DNA of 64,000 nt from the NCBI GenBank assembly GCA_963969395.1, contig OZ017803.1, positions 1,674,001-1,738,000 of the forward strand. The letters run 5' to 3'. The notes below the pieces were generated by a model. That model did not search any database. It had not been told where the DNA came from and worked only from the letters and a program-made list of their open reading frames with translations. Made by a program: the position numbers and the translations under genes. Shown one piece after another: positions 1-10,602 of the stretch (positions within the stretch are counted from its first letter, which is position 1; the number at the start of each line of letters is the position of its first letter). This DNA is from Pseudoscleropodium purum. Lineage: Eukaryota > Streptophyta > Bryopsida > Hypnales > Brachytheciaceae.

Positions 1-839
1 TTACAGCCTAGTGGATTGCAAATCTGAAACTCTCAGAATGCTTAAAATCTAGCTGCTTTGTTCTTAGCAAAGAGAGTGTGGTACTTAGGGAGGGGAAATG
101 ACAACCATCACTGATTCTACTTTGAACACAACAAGTGTAAGTAACACACAAAAGTACTCTACTGAACGTCGACTGAGCTTTATTTCGAAAAACGAAGAAT
201 AGACAAAACATGTTAGTGATAGAGCTGTGTCGATAATCTCTCCTAGAAGTAAGTAACGAATGAATCATTCTACAATCATATTTCAACTCTTCCAGTCTCT
301 GGATCCAGTGAGCCTAGCAAGTTGCAATGTACATGTGTTTGCGTCCTCCAATCAATCCAGCTGCCAGCTTTGGAATTAGAATGACATATCTATAATTGAA
401 ATCAAGCCACCCTTGATGATAGTCTGTATTGATTTCAAGATTATCCTCACTGTAGAAATTTTGCTTCAGTGGTGGCGTCCTCCATTCTTCCTCGGATCGA
501 TAAATACCCAGTTGAAGTACGAGGATCCACCATCACCTTCTCCAGCTCCACTCCCCATGTTAATTTGCCACTTCAATCACTCCTCACAGCACTTCAATCC
601 CAAGAACAATTTTTCGCAGCTTCAATTCAATCCACAAACAACTGATCGATTGACACAATCGCAGCCAGCGATGGCACTCTTGGCTGAATCCCCACAAGTA
701 TTGGTAATCGTTGTATACTTTGAAATTAGCAGATGCAATGACAAGACGATGATGGGACTAACTGGCGAAACTAATTTGGTTATATACCCAAGCAAGGTGC
801 GTCGGTCACGCTGGTCGAGGGATGAATGGTGATACAGAC
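1..839. other. Intergenic sequence, no gene recognised
   Basis: Mixed-composition sequence upstream of the RGLG gene. The longest plus-strand frame (413-832, 139 codons) resembles nothing I know, lacks a recognisable domain and has low-complexity stretches, so I do not call it a gene. It could contain distal promoter or 5' UTR sequence. Confidence 0.5.
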
Positions 840-1274
840 TTCGTGGTGCATAAAATCATAATTTTATAAAATTTGAAGTGGAAAGTTTGACAGGTGGGTT
901 TGTAACATTGGTTGAGATCTCACGTAATCCTATGTGGAAACCCCGACCTCAGGACGAGTCGGGACGGCCGACGTGCAGACACAAGTCGGGACGGCAAGGT
1001 CGGCACCGAGGTCCTTTTCAGCAGACTTTCGGAAACTGACCGCAGCCACGTAAGCTTGCTGCGAACAACTGCCAGATTGGTGACTCACAGTTCAATTCTT
1101 TAAGATTCCCAGTCAGCAATTTAGTTCCTGGTTCGAATATTATCTAAATAATTTCTGACTCACAGAACAATTCTTTAGTGGTACACTTCCTTGGAAGTTG
1201 CGTGACGTGCTTACCAAGGTCCGCTTCCCGACGCGGGTTCAGTTGGGGTTTCGCTTGGTCGGGGAGAGTATATT
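840..1274. other. GC-richer stretch with repeated CGGGACGGC words
   Basis: Between about 940 and 1020 the words GTCGGGACGGC and GTCGGCACC recur, giving a local CpG-rich patch in otherwise balanced sequence. Its composition recalls the CpG-dense hAT MITEs elsewhere in the window, but no terminal inverted repeats or target duplication could be paired here. No gene seen. Confidence 0.35.
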
Positions 1275-1860
1275 GTTTGGAGGTTTTGGCTTCTGTAGGG
1301 TTTGCAAACTTGGGGCGTGCGTTGAATGAATGTGCATGCAGCCTGAATCGCGAAATTGCTGAGGTCCGACATAGCTGAGATTCTGTGCATTTGGAAAAGT
1401 AGAAATTGCGAATTGTGACGCCGTTGTTTTGATTTCGAGGGCAGCACGTAGGTTGGGGGCTTTAGCTTCTGTACGGTTTGACCATTCGTGGTGTGCGTTG
1501 AAGGGGCGTGTATACCCCCCCCTGCAAGGCGAAATTGCGGCCGACATAACTGAAATTCTGCGAAGTGGAAGGAGTAGAAATTTGCGAATTGTGACGCTGT
1601 TGCCTTGATTTCTCATTCCAGACCGCGGCGTTTTCGATTTCGAGGACAGTGTATGGTTTGGAGGTTTTAGCTTCTATAGGGCTTGACAATTCGTGGTGTA
1701 CGTTGCAGGTGGGTGCATACCACTGGAATAGCGAAATTGCGTCCGACATAGCGAACATTCCTTTGGAGTTGAAGCAGTATAAATTGCGAATTGCGACGCC
1801 GTTGCTTTGATTTCTTTTTCCAGATCTCCGAGATTCGTTTCCGAGTAGCGGCTGAGTGCG
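1275..1860 (+). repeat. Three degenerate tandem repeats (~176-205 bp) upstream of the RGLG start codon
   Basis: Units begin at about 1275, 1451 and 1656, each opening with a version of GTTTGGAGGTTTTGGCTTCT. Each then carries a version of GCGAAATTGCGG.CCGACATA and later AATTGCGAATTGTGACGCCGTTG followed by TTGATTTC. Unit 1 is shorter because it lacks about 28 bp present near 1614-1641. A short partial fourth copy (about 1857-1890) runs almost to the ATG at 1900. The array therefore occupies the likely promoter or 5' UTR. The repeated minus-strand reading frames across it follow from the repetition and are not called as genes. Confidence 0.8.
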
Positions 1861-1899
1861 TCACAATTGCTTTGATTTCTGTATTCTGATCCAACCAAT

Positions 1900-3835
1900 A
1901 TGGGAAACTCATCGTCCTCCTCATCAGCCTACGGCCCCCCGCGCCCCGCCCCGCGCCCTCCCGAACCGCGCTACCAAAAGCCCAATCAAAACATCCACCC
2001 TAAATCGCGCTACTCCTTGATCGGGGACAATTACGCCACCCTGGAGCAGGTGCAGTCCGCCTTGAAGCTCGCTGGCTTGGAATCCTCCAACCTCATCGTC
2101 GGGATCGATTTCACCAAGAGCAACCAATGGACAGGGCAACGCTCCTTCGGTGGTCGCTCCTTGCACGCCCTCGGAAGCGAGCAGAACCCGTACGAGTCTG
2201 CTTTGAGGATCGTCGGTTTGACGTTGGCGCCCTTCGACGAGGATAACCTGATCCCTTGCTTCGGATTTGGAGACTCGACTACCCATGACAAGCAGGTGTT
2301 CGCGTTTTATCCCGATCAACGCCCGTGTGATGGGTTCGAGGAAGCGCATGGGAGGTATAGGACGATTGTGCCGCATGTTCGACTGGCTGGACCGACGTCG
2401 TTTGCGCCTATTATCAACGCCGCGGTGGATATCGTTGAAGGCAGCGGCGGGCAGTACCATGTCCTCGTGATCATTGCTGGTATGGAAACTTTCCTTCGCT
2501 TCTCGGCTTCATTGTGCTTAATTAGGGTTTCCATGCTCTTGGCCGACTACCACTTGCATCCTTGAATTGTTTCTTTGCAAATTTCGTGAATTCCTTCTCG
2601 TAGTGTTTATGACTACTGTTTTAAGTGTAAAGTGAGGATGTTAGGAAGAGGAGAGAACTTAAAATACCGATCAATTGCACCCTTTTTCCATACCCTTGGC
2701 TGACTATCACGTGCATCCTTCGTTTGTTTCTTTATGCAGTGCAAATTTGAAGGGTCTGTTCTCGTAGTGTTTCGGGTTTCTATTTTTGATGTTGATTTGG
2801 ATGTTGGGAAGAGGGGGGAATTCTAATTACCGATCAATTGCCCCGCGCTTGGTTCATTTGTGCAGTGCGTCGGTTATAGTGTTGAATTATGTGTCCATGC
2901 ATTCTAGTAGTGTTTTGAATACGTTGTTCGTGTATATTTTGCATTTTGGGAACAGGAAAGAGCTCAATAACCTGATCACTTGCATCCCTCTTAGTTTGTT
3001 TCTTGCAGTGCATAACTCATGTCTGAATCTTGTTTTTTTTGTTTCTGATAGTGTTTTGGGTTTCTTTTTCCGGTGATGTGTATTGTCTTCCTCAATGTAA
3101 GTTAACCTGGGAATTGGTGTTTACGATGTTGCAGATGGACAGATCGAAGGACCGCAAGAGCGGGCAACCGTGGACGCCATTGTGAACGCCAGTCACTACC
3201 CTTTATCCATCGTGCTTGTCGGCGTCGGCGATGGGCCATGGAACATGATGCGCTCCTTTGACGACAACTTGCCATCCCGCACCTTCGACAACTTCCAGTT
3301 CGTCAACTTCACCGAGATCATGCAGAGCAACCTCCCTCCGCACCGCAAGGAGGCGCAGTTTGCCCTGGCGGCTCTCATGGAGATTCCTCTTCAATACAAG
3401 GCCACTATCGAGTTGCAGCTCTTGGGCAGGCGAAGAGGTACTTCCCCTGGAGCCCAGCCTCTTCCTCCGCCACCCATGGTGTTGCAAATGGCCGGCCAAG
3501 CTTTCGGACATTCGCTAAGTTACGGACGTCCTCCACCTCCACCAATGTCACCGGCGTCCCCTTACATGCCTCCTGCTGCACCGAATGCTTATGCTCAGTA
3601 CGGGGGTTATTATCCTCCGCCACCAGCCTCGGCTCCTCCCCCACCTGCTTCGGCTCCTCCCATCCCGACCTCACGAGCACCTGACGGAGAGGTGGTGGAA
3701 TGCCCAGTCTGTTTGACGGACAAGAAAGACATGGCCTTCAATTGCGGACATCAGACGTGTCGGCAGTGTGCCACAAATTTGACGCATTGTCCAATATGTA
3801 GGGGAGCAATTACGTCAAGGGTACGCCTCTACTAA
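1900..3835 (+). CDS. RGLG: RGLG-type E3 ubiquitin ligase (copine-like vWA plus C-terminal RING)
   Basis: CDS is join(1900..2479, 3135..3835), 426 aa, with one GT-AG intron in phase 1. The protein starts MGNSSSSSS, a good N-myristoylation context, as in plant RGLG proteins that sit at membranes. A copine-type von Willebrand A domain follows, from about residue 45 to 300, with the MIDAS metal-site motif DFTKS at 70-74. The splice junction falls inside the family-typical IADGQ segment. A proline-rich linker (about 310-375) leads to a C-terminal C3HC4 RING: Cys383, Cys386, Cys397, His399, Cys402, Cys405, Cys412, Cys415. Length and domain order match plant RGLG1/2 (RING domain ligases), which attach ubiquitin, including K63-linked chains, in hormone and stress signalling. 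That function is from the family, not from this sequence. No stop or frameshift is seen, so the gene looks intact. Having only one coding intron is noteworthy. It could alternatively be named a copine-like RING protein; which paralogue it is cannot be told. Confidence 0.95.
2480..3134 (+). other. RGLG intron 1, built from degenerate tandem repeats
   Basis: Donor G|GTATGG at 2480 and acceptor TTGCAG ending at 3134, 655 bp. The intron holds at least three related blocks, starting near 2541, 2697 and 2970, each containing versions of CACTTGCATCC, TTTGTTTCTTTGCA and a CGTAGTGTTT or TAGTGTTTTG segment. Two blocks end in strong acceptor-like TTTCTT..GCAG|TGC sequences (AG at 2738-2739 and 3007-3008), and a weaker one lies at 2864-2865. 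These could act as cryptic acceptors. The chosen acceptor is set by restoring the vWA reading frame. Confidence 0.85.
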
Positions 3836-4287
3836 TCAAGTACATTAAGTTCCCATTCTCGGCCTGTGCACGCAAATTTTTGATTGTACTGATTGTGGAA
3901 TATTCATTGGATAGGATGATAGTGCTAGATCATTAGTTCCTAGTCTGCAGATCACTGAGCACCTCTTGAAATGGTTTTCTGCACGGGATCACTTCCTTCA
4001 GTTGTAAGATGTGCGTCACTCTAAGCATTGTAACATATGTAGGAGTGTGGTTAGGGGAGATGGACAGAGATATTTGGGTACAAGAGCCATTTCTGTAGAG
4101 ATCAATCTTTGCCATTATCCAATTTCGAAGTGGGAGGTTGTAAACCACAATAATTGACAGAAGAAGTGACAGTAGATACCGAGTAGACAACCCCATTTAA
4201 AGTTTGTCGCCCCCATTCTGAATCATTGTCAGGTTGCGTTAATCATCGATTTTACAGTGGCCTCTAAATTTCTTGTGATTTCCTGTG

Positions 4288-4293
4288 AATAAA
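4288..4293 (+). promoter_or_regulatory. Candidate polyadenylation signal AATAAA for RGLG
   Basis: AATAAA lies about 450 nt downstream of the RGLG stop codon, in a T-rich context. It is the only clear consensus hexamer I noticed before the segmental repeat begins. The distance is long for a plant 3' UTR, so this is tentative. Confidence 0.3.
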
Positions 4294-6747
4294 CTTCTCT
4301 AAGGCCATGATATTCATGCGTTCTGATTGAGTTGTCATTGCTTTGAGCTACAGCTTGCTTTGTTCAAGTTCGATTCTTTTTGTTCAATGTTTTTCTGTCT
4401 TAAATTTTGAATCGACATAAAGTCAATGCTGTGTTCTGAAACGAGGTCCCTGAAATTTATCACTGTAAACCTAGGCATTCATCTCATGGCATTGGTGTTG
4501 CTGAAAGCGCAAGACTTATATTCTTCGATCCTCACAAATGGTTCCATGAGTCTCAGTAGTTTCTATGATTTTTATTATTCGGTCGACAATCTGATGCCAG
4601 CCAAAACCCATGCGATGAGCTTACTTGAAAAACATTATAATGCACGCCTGGGACAATTTCATCCCTCAAGTTGCCTCCTCGGTGATAGGTACTCACTCCA
4701 CGTCCTCAGCGTCGTTTCAGGGTTGGTATCTACACTAAAATTGCCACTCTTCCCCAAATTATGAGTCCTGCCAAAAATGTGCTTGCATTGTCCGAATGTG
4801 AGAACTCAGAGTTGATGTTGGGTACATCTATAATTAGCACTTGCAAGATTCGTAGCATGTTCATATGGTGTCCAAACTGAGACGCACTGGAATCGACTTT
4901 CAATTGCCAACAGCTTAGTACCGCAGGCTTTCGGTAAATATCAAACTTCAATCGAAGTATGTAAGAATTCAGTAATTCATTTCAGCATACATTAGTCATA
5001 CTCACGAGATCCTCGAATTCTAAGACACGCAGCTCAAAAAGCATCCGTCTGCAGCGTCGAAACTTCAATCGAAGAATGTAAGAATTCTAGAAGTGATTTA
5101 TAAGCATAAATTAGTTATTGTAGTCACGCCTTCCTCCTCGAATTCTAAGGGACCCCGCTCAAAAACGCATCTGGCTGCAGCGTCGACAGCGTCGTTCGCT
5201 AGTTCTTCAGGCAGACTTGAGATCGATGAGTCAACATTGAGATTTGGTGGTCATAAGAGGGGCAAGGTAGGGGCTGAATTGAAGGTCCATCTCTCATGAT
5301 GCCACCGTCAAAAATTTCTGCTGGGGGCACCGCCGGTAGGGGCTGGGGAAGTGCCGAAGCTTCACCGCCGTTTGAATTACGTTACCCAATTGTCGGTCCC
5401 GACAGAAAAATAATCTGGTGAAAGGAAAGTGCAGCTGAGGGGAGTAGGAACTGACCTCCATCGCCAAATCTCAGTTAATTGAAACAAAGGAAACATCTTT
5501 ATTATTCACCTCTTTTATTTGACAGTATGACTGTCTCCCTTTCATTTCTACAGTGATCTAAAAGTCATCCATTGGTCACTTTGGAGCCTCATAATCATTC
5601 CAAGGTTATTTTCTTTTCTTAGTTATATCAACTTGCCAGTGTCAATTTCTCCTACAAACTTGACCTCTGGGTTGCATTTCTACCTACTGAAAACGGCATA
5701 ATATTTGCCATGGGGGACTAACTCTCCTGAATAATCGGTTACCATATGTAATACTTATTATTGAAATAAAAAGACCCCATAAAATTGGTAACCAATGCTA
5801 AGGGCATACCCTTTTGTCATTTCCCCAAGTCCAGGTTGGCCTGACTAAAGGTCAGCAAACCAATGGTGTGTTCTGAAAGTCCTCCTTGGGGTATCCCAGA
5901 CTCCCAGAGAGGCATATACCTGAAGCTTCACTAACTTAACACCCAGGGGGAGGAATGTCTAAAGAAAATTCCTTACTATGTTATTCAAAGCGGAGACACC
6001 GCTACCGCATTCGTCTGCCAGTCAGATTTGGACTCAATGGGGAGTCAGTCCCTTCTGACCCACAGTCAATGAAGGTCCCGCCATGAAAAGGTGAGCCTCA
6101 AACCCTAAATATCCTTAACAGCAACGACCAACGAACTTAACCGACGCTGTTGCCAGCCGGCGTTGCGCTGGCTGCTAACGCTACCAACAAGTCTGCAGCT
6201 CTGCAAACAGGCATTTCGCAATGTCTGCACAAGGCCGCCCGCTCTCGGTTCTGCGTCCGTGTCGATACTCGGAAGCAGCGAAGAAGAAGCTTCTCCAGCT
6301 CATCCTGCGCGTCGGACTGCCGGTTACTCTCGGCGGTTGAATTTCGTGTTTGCCTAGTTGTTGAAGAGCGGGGGAGTTTAGTAGCAGTTGCGTTCGTGGC
6401 AGATTGGGTTGTACGTCTCGATTCAGCGTTGTGAGTGTTGGCAAGGGCCCATCGCTGTTGCCAGGCTACGAGTATTCAATTTCCTCTGTTTTTCTGGATT
6501 AGGGTTTCCGTGCTAGGTAGGGAAACGCTCGCGCACTCAATCTTGTCCAGGAATGGAACTCGTTCATTGCAAGACGCGGACAGCAATTACGGCGAGTACG
6601 GTGACGAGAAGAGTATTGGATAATTGCAGGTTTGTAGAACCCGCTTAGTTAGTGATGACTTTGAGAATTGCGAGGATAGTTCGATCGCAACTTGGTAGTT
6701 TGCGGTGGCTTGGGAGCCGTGGCCTAAATCTCTGGAATGGAAAGAAT

Positions 6748-6781
6748 TGCGGGTGTGGCCATGGCCATGGCCACACCCGCA
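6748..6781. repeat. Perfect 34-bp palindrome, unit A
   Basis: The sequence is perfectly self-complementary around 6764/6765, with core GTGGCCATGGCCATGGCCAC flanked by TGCGGGT and its complement. The same palindrome is exact in unit B, shortened in C (22 bp) and further eroded in D (14 bp). Both strands read ATGGCCATGGCC, so short frames arise on both sides. It could be a protein-binding dyad or a cruciform; function unknown. Confidence 0.95.
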
Positions 6782-6987
6782 GTTTCAAGCAACAGCGAGT
6801 CGGCAACATTCAAGAACGGGGGAGGCCGAGGCAAAGTGCACGGGACGCAGCTTACCGTACTCGCGACTGGATCGAATCCAGCATTTCTCCGATTAGCTTT
6901 CAAGATTGGCGGACACTAGAAGACTTGACTCGGAGGGTTTAACGATCGCGAACAGTGGATGGAGGTGTTTTGCCCCATTTCAATCAG

Positions 6988-7335
6988 TCAAACATAATCA
7001 CTTATTCCTCGGCCAGTACACCTGAAGAATCCAAAATCGATTGGCCGTGGATTGACTGCTTCATCGATCTGTGGATTTCTAAGCTTTTTATTGTTTGCTA
7101 CACACTCTGCATCCAGAGAATCAACAGACAAAGAGGTTGTGCTCTGTTCAATGCGATGACAAATTTTATTCACAGAGAAGACAATTTCTTTACAACGCAA
7201 TGATAGATCAATGTATTCACAATACGCGACAATGATCGCCGTCCATGGCGGGTAAACGGAGCTCCATCTCTCCGGAAATATAGGTACAGCACTTGAGATG
7301 GCGTCCTCCAGCACAAATGCGGCAAATGTCACCAC
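6988..7335 (-). CDS. Hypothetical 115-aa frame, unit A
   Basis: An open minus-strand frame of 115 codons starting MVTFAAFVLEDAISS. It lies on the same strand as, and downstream of, the small peptide frame and the TATA box of this unit. The counterpart in unit B is the same length with only a few substitutions. In unit C the frame stays open for 81 codons, and the one internal length difference is a multiple of three. I recognise no domain. A plus-strand frame (7298-7627) overlaps its 5' end and is equally open in A and B but frameshifted in C, which favours the minus frame slightly. It may simply be an unconstrained frame in a young duplication. Confidence 0.25.
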   Translation of the reverse strand: MVTFAAFVLEDAISSAVPIFPERWSSVYPPWTAIIVAYCEYIDLSLRCKEIVFSVNKICHRIEQSTTSLSVDSLDAECVANNKKLRNPQIDEAVNPRPIDFGFFRCTGRGISDYV

Positions 7336-7721
7336 ACTGGCTCAAAAGTATCTACATGTAACTATATTCTCTACCACCGCTATCCTAGGAAAAGGCTGTC
7401 GGGGATATAGGCGGGAGATATTTCTTGATATTTTTTCTTCATTTTCCATTGTTTGTGTTGGCGGAACAAATGAAAGTAAATGGAAAGGGAATTGGCAGCT
7501 CTCTCGGGGGCAATCCATCCCTTGCAACGCATCTCTTCACGGGCAAAGGACGAAACTCTCCGTTACACACAATCACCAAGCTCTCCAAGTGCGAACATCA
7601 AATAGAGACGAAAGCAGCATCAGTTGAAGGAGCTCGAAAGAACGGAAATTGCGTGTCGATCAAGCTCTTGGCGTGGGATGTCGAAGCCGATGCCAGAGTG
7701 TTCGTCGATATCCCTCCGGCG

Positions 7722-7832
7722 TCATGCGTCCATCTCAGCCGTACACTGGGCGTGGCGGCCAGGGCGACATGACGGTCGAGGACGAGGATTGAACGTGTCG
7801 GTCTTGGGAGCATCTTCGGCATATGAATCCAT
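7722..7832 (-). pseudogene. Small proline-rich peptide frame, unit A (frameshifted)
   Basis: Starts MDSYAEDAPKTDTFNPRPRP exactly as in units B and C. It then lacks 7 bp relative to B after the proline run, which shifts the frame and gives a different tail and a 36-codon frame. Copies B and C keep a tail ending RP.R.VYG. I therefore regard A as a mutated copy of the conserved small frame. A TATA box lies about 600 bp upstream on the same strand. Confidence 0.5.
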
Positions 7833-8433
7833 GATTCCAGAGAACTACTTCTCGCGCAAGCAGCAGAAATTCAATGCTGTATCACCTAATCGCTATGCCT
7901 ACTATCCTTTCTTACGGGTTCCGCACAATCGAAGAGAGGGTGCACACTAAGACTATTGAAAGCTAGAGTCCCGATGTCAACTCACTTGAACACCTGAACT
8001 AAAAGAACTGGAATGGTAGAATTCACTGCGCTCTCTCGGCAGAAGCAAATTAAAGATGAGATGGACTGCGCCTACTTAGGAGGATTGAAGACGCTTACAG
8101 CAGTAGGATCACCTTGAAGTTCGCAATTGGTATTATAACTCATGTTGCCAGCCAAAAAAAATGAAAATGAAATGCACCGAAAGCAGAAAACCAGCCGTGT
8201 ATCACCAAGTTGATATGCTTAAGAGCCTTGAGCACTACGGTACACTCAGATCACAAGGACTCACAAAGAGAGAATGGCCAGCCCTACAAATTGAACAAGA
8301 TGCGAACTTCACTGCTGAAATTCTTGATATCTACTCGATCCTTACAACGGAATTATTTCTCAAGAGCAACGTAAGTGAGGCAATGCTTGAAGTGTTGGGA
8401 AGATGATGAACTGGTGAGGAATACTTCATGTCT

Positions 8434-8441
8434 TTTATATA
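8434..8441 (-). promoter_or_regulatory. TATA box of the minus-strand locus, unit A
   Basis: On the minus strand the sequence reads GGTAGCTATATAAAAGAC, a classic plant TATA box. Unit B has GGGGCTATATAAAGGCAGG at the same place, and inverted unit D has AGCTTATATAATGCCAG. Conservation in three copies, preceded in each by a CTC...GAG-like motif, supports a real promoter transcribing toward lower coordinates. Confidence 0.6.
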
Positions 8442-8699
8442 GCTACCTCGAGAGACAGACATCCCAAATGTCGGAGCATTGGCAACTCGGACAGATGACT
8501 CGACCTCATTTCCCGGCGCCTAGCCTGTGTCGCAGACAAATATAACACAGACACGGAAATTATAAATAAAAAAACCACTAGGGTCACTGCAATTTTCTGT
8601 GTACAAAACGTTTGTCTGCCGCCCCTCTCGTGGCCGGTGCTCCAGATAAGCACGATTTGCGACAGAGTTGGGGACAAATTGCTTCGTGGTTTCCACAAG

Positions 8700-8750
8700 G
8701 AGCCTGATTCAGAGCTTGATTCAGAGCCTGATTCAGAGCCTGATCAAGAG
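8700..8750 (+). repeat. 12-bp minisatellite, unit A
   Basis: About four copies of AGAGCCTGATTC, upstream of the minus-strand TATA box. Unit B has a related run (18760-18810, AGAGCCTGATTG) and a second, much larger one at 19345-19506. Confidence 0.85.
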
Positions 8751-8976
8751 GTAAATCCTGAGCAATCCTGAGCCGCCTGCCATTTCTCGTCAGTCAGGAG
8801 TTCATTCACGCAGACCCCAAGGCTGGTGACTGGCGGTGCAAGCGATTTGCGGCAGGCCAATTCGGGATCTCCATGTGGCACGTCGGAAAGCGCGGCAATC
8901 TTTCGTTGAGGTAGGTACCGACGAAAAGTGCACCTCTGGCCCCGTGGGGGAGAAGGCACACGCTCACCTTACCTTA

Positions 8977-8984
8977 CACGTGGC
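8977..8984. promoter_or_regulatory. ABRE/G-box CACGTGGC, unit A
   Basis: CACGTGGC lies about 540 bp upstream of the unit A TATA box (minus-strand sense) and is exactly conserved in unit B (19725). In plants this word is the ABA-response element bound by bZIP factors. Use here is inferred from position and conservation only. Confidence 0.4.
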
Positions 8985-9080
8985 GTTTGTATAAGGCTTG
9001 AAGGCGTGTGCCTTATCAGCTCGTCAACAAAGAATTTTGCGGCAAATATCCATTTGCATTGATTTTTTTCTCTGGGCGTT

Positions 9081-10602
9081 TGGAAAGGGTCTTGTTAAAA
9101 TTACTGCTGGTCTCATATTATTTTATTTCGGGCAAATGAGGGATTTTGTAGCAAGATAGAAGTATGGTAGAACCATCTATAGTCGACCACTTAAGGAATT
9201 CCACACATATTCTGGAGCAATATAAAGTAATGTAAATTTTTTGCCATGTAAAAAGATAGAAATCACGGGGATTGCAATTTTTTTGGTACATCTATGCCTT
9301 GAATTGAAATTATTAATATGAGTTTTGGAAGCCAAAAGTTGGTCTAAACTCATACCCAATGTATAGACTCTTCCAATTCCTATCATTCAAGGAACTACTT
9401 TCCCACTCACTTCTTGGGGACATGTGTCATGATCTTATTAGTCCCAAATTTTAAAGGGAAATAAAAATCTAAACTTTGGTTGGAAATTTGTTCTCACCTT
9501 GGTTGGAAATCAACAAAAGTTTATGACCATTTTGTTAGTTTTTGCCAAATCAACAAAAAAATTTCATCAAACAATCGATACAATATCTACTTCATCAAAG
9601 ATTTGTTGAATTTTTGTTGATTTGAACATCATTTTCTAGTAGTGGTAGTAAGGTTACTTTTCACTACATTGTAAATTTGGTCCCTCATATAGCTTTAGCA
9701 ATTATAGTTGGTGCAACCAAAACATCCTCTAATTCAAAATCAAACTTTGACCAATTCCAAATATTGATCAATATTGTTGTTGGCTCTACTAAAGATGGCG
9801 TTGTCACAAAAGATTGATCTCAACCACAACACTACCCTATTTTAAGTGCAAGGCAAAGCTTGACACAACATTTCCTTTGACTTTAATCAAGTTCAAATTT
9901 AAACCCTACAAACCAACATTGTAACATTGCAAACCTAGCTAAAATGATAACACACCAACATTACAATAGTATAAAGAAAAAAGAGAAAAAAATTAGATAA
10001 AAGAGATAAGAATTCACCAAACAAAACACTTCACAAAGTCATCTTGCCTACAACTTCAATTTACAATTAGAATCCAAATGCTCAATGCAACACTCGAAAT
10101 ACAAATTCTATTTGTAACCGATGCTCTAACTCGCATTGAAACCTTTAGTCATTGAGACAATTGGTAGCCAAATGCTTCATCAAGAGCAAAACTAGTTAGG
10201 TCCGGTAACTGGTTTGGTAGACTAGTCATCAATCAAGAACTAGGTCTATCAAGTTGGCTTGCCCTACTAGACTTGCCTACTCAACAAATCTTGATCTTGA
10301 TTGGTAACCAATCCTCTAAAACTAGTTAATCACTTGATATACAAAATTTATGTTACGAAGATTCAAATTCTTAAAATCTAATTAGACAAAATTTAAAAAA
10401 AAACGTATTTTTCACTTTAGACACAAATATCTTGCAATCTATAGAGTGAAATTTTTTGACATTTCTTCTTCACAATCTCATACTTATTAAGTACAATCTT
10501 TTACTAGTTACATATGTGAAAAAACAAATTTCTAAAAGTTTTGCATTATGCAAATAGAAATGGTAGTTTTGAATGTTTTCTAAAGAAGAAAGGCTTACAA
10601 TA
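9081..10602. other. AT-rich spacer between units A and B
   Basis: AT-rich sequence after the end of homology with unit B. No coding frame of note, no LTR and no tRNA-like sequence seen. A hAT MITE interrupts its right end. Confidence 0.5.

Larger units (their letters stand above)
4430..9080. repeat. Segmental duplication unit A (compact copy)
   Basis: This block shares a collinear series of landmarks with unit B (about 10985-19830) and unit C (from about 47480). The landmarks are: a CTTGAAAAACATTATAATGC segment (4628; C 47521); TGTCCRAATRTGAGAA (4788; B 11070; C 49138); an AGCATAAATTAGT..CACGCC block (5102; B 12026; C 58030); CTCCTACAAACTTGAC (5649; B 14595); and a highly similar stretch from about 6150 (B 16197; C 62240). 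By eye A and B are over 95% identical from 6200 to 7650. No LTR-type ends, target duplication or transposase was found, so I treat it as a duplicated genomic segment. It contains the small-peptide locus, a TATA box and a palindrome listed separately, plus telo-box words AAACCCTAA at 6100 (plus) and 6499 (minus). Confidence 0.8.

Noticed and set aside
413..832. 139-codon plus-strand frame as a gene
   Set aside because: No recognisable domain, low-complexity composition, and no supporting splice or promoter signals.
1211..1924. Several overlapping minus-strand frames upstream of RGLG as genes
   Set aside because: They recur with the tandem repeat period and overlap one another; best explained by the repeat array.
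6100..6108. AAACCCTAA words as interstitial telomere repeats
   Set aside because: They are single copies, not arrays; more likely telo-box promoter motifs or chance.
6150..6434. Plus-strand frame starting MPAGVALAA in units A and B as a protein
   Set aside because: Unit C carries a 1-bp change of frame in the same stretch, so the frame is not kept. The minus-strand frame opposite (6181-6444) is stopped in unit B, so neither is convincing.
7624..7950. Plus-strand frame ending with NRYAYYPF...HNRREGAH as a conserved exon
   Set aside because: It is antisense to the small peptide frame and is frameshifted in unit C; similarity between A and B reflects recent duplication only.
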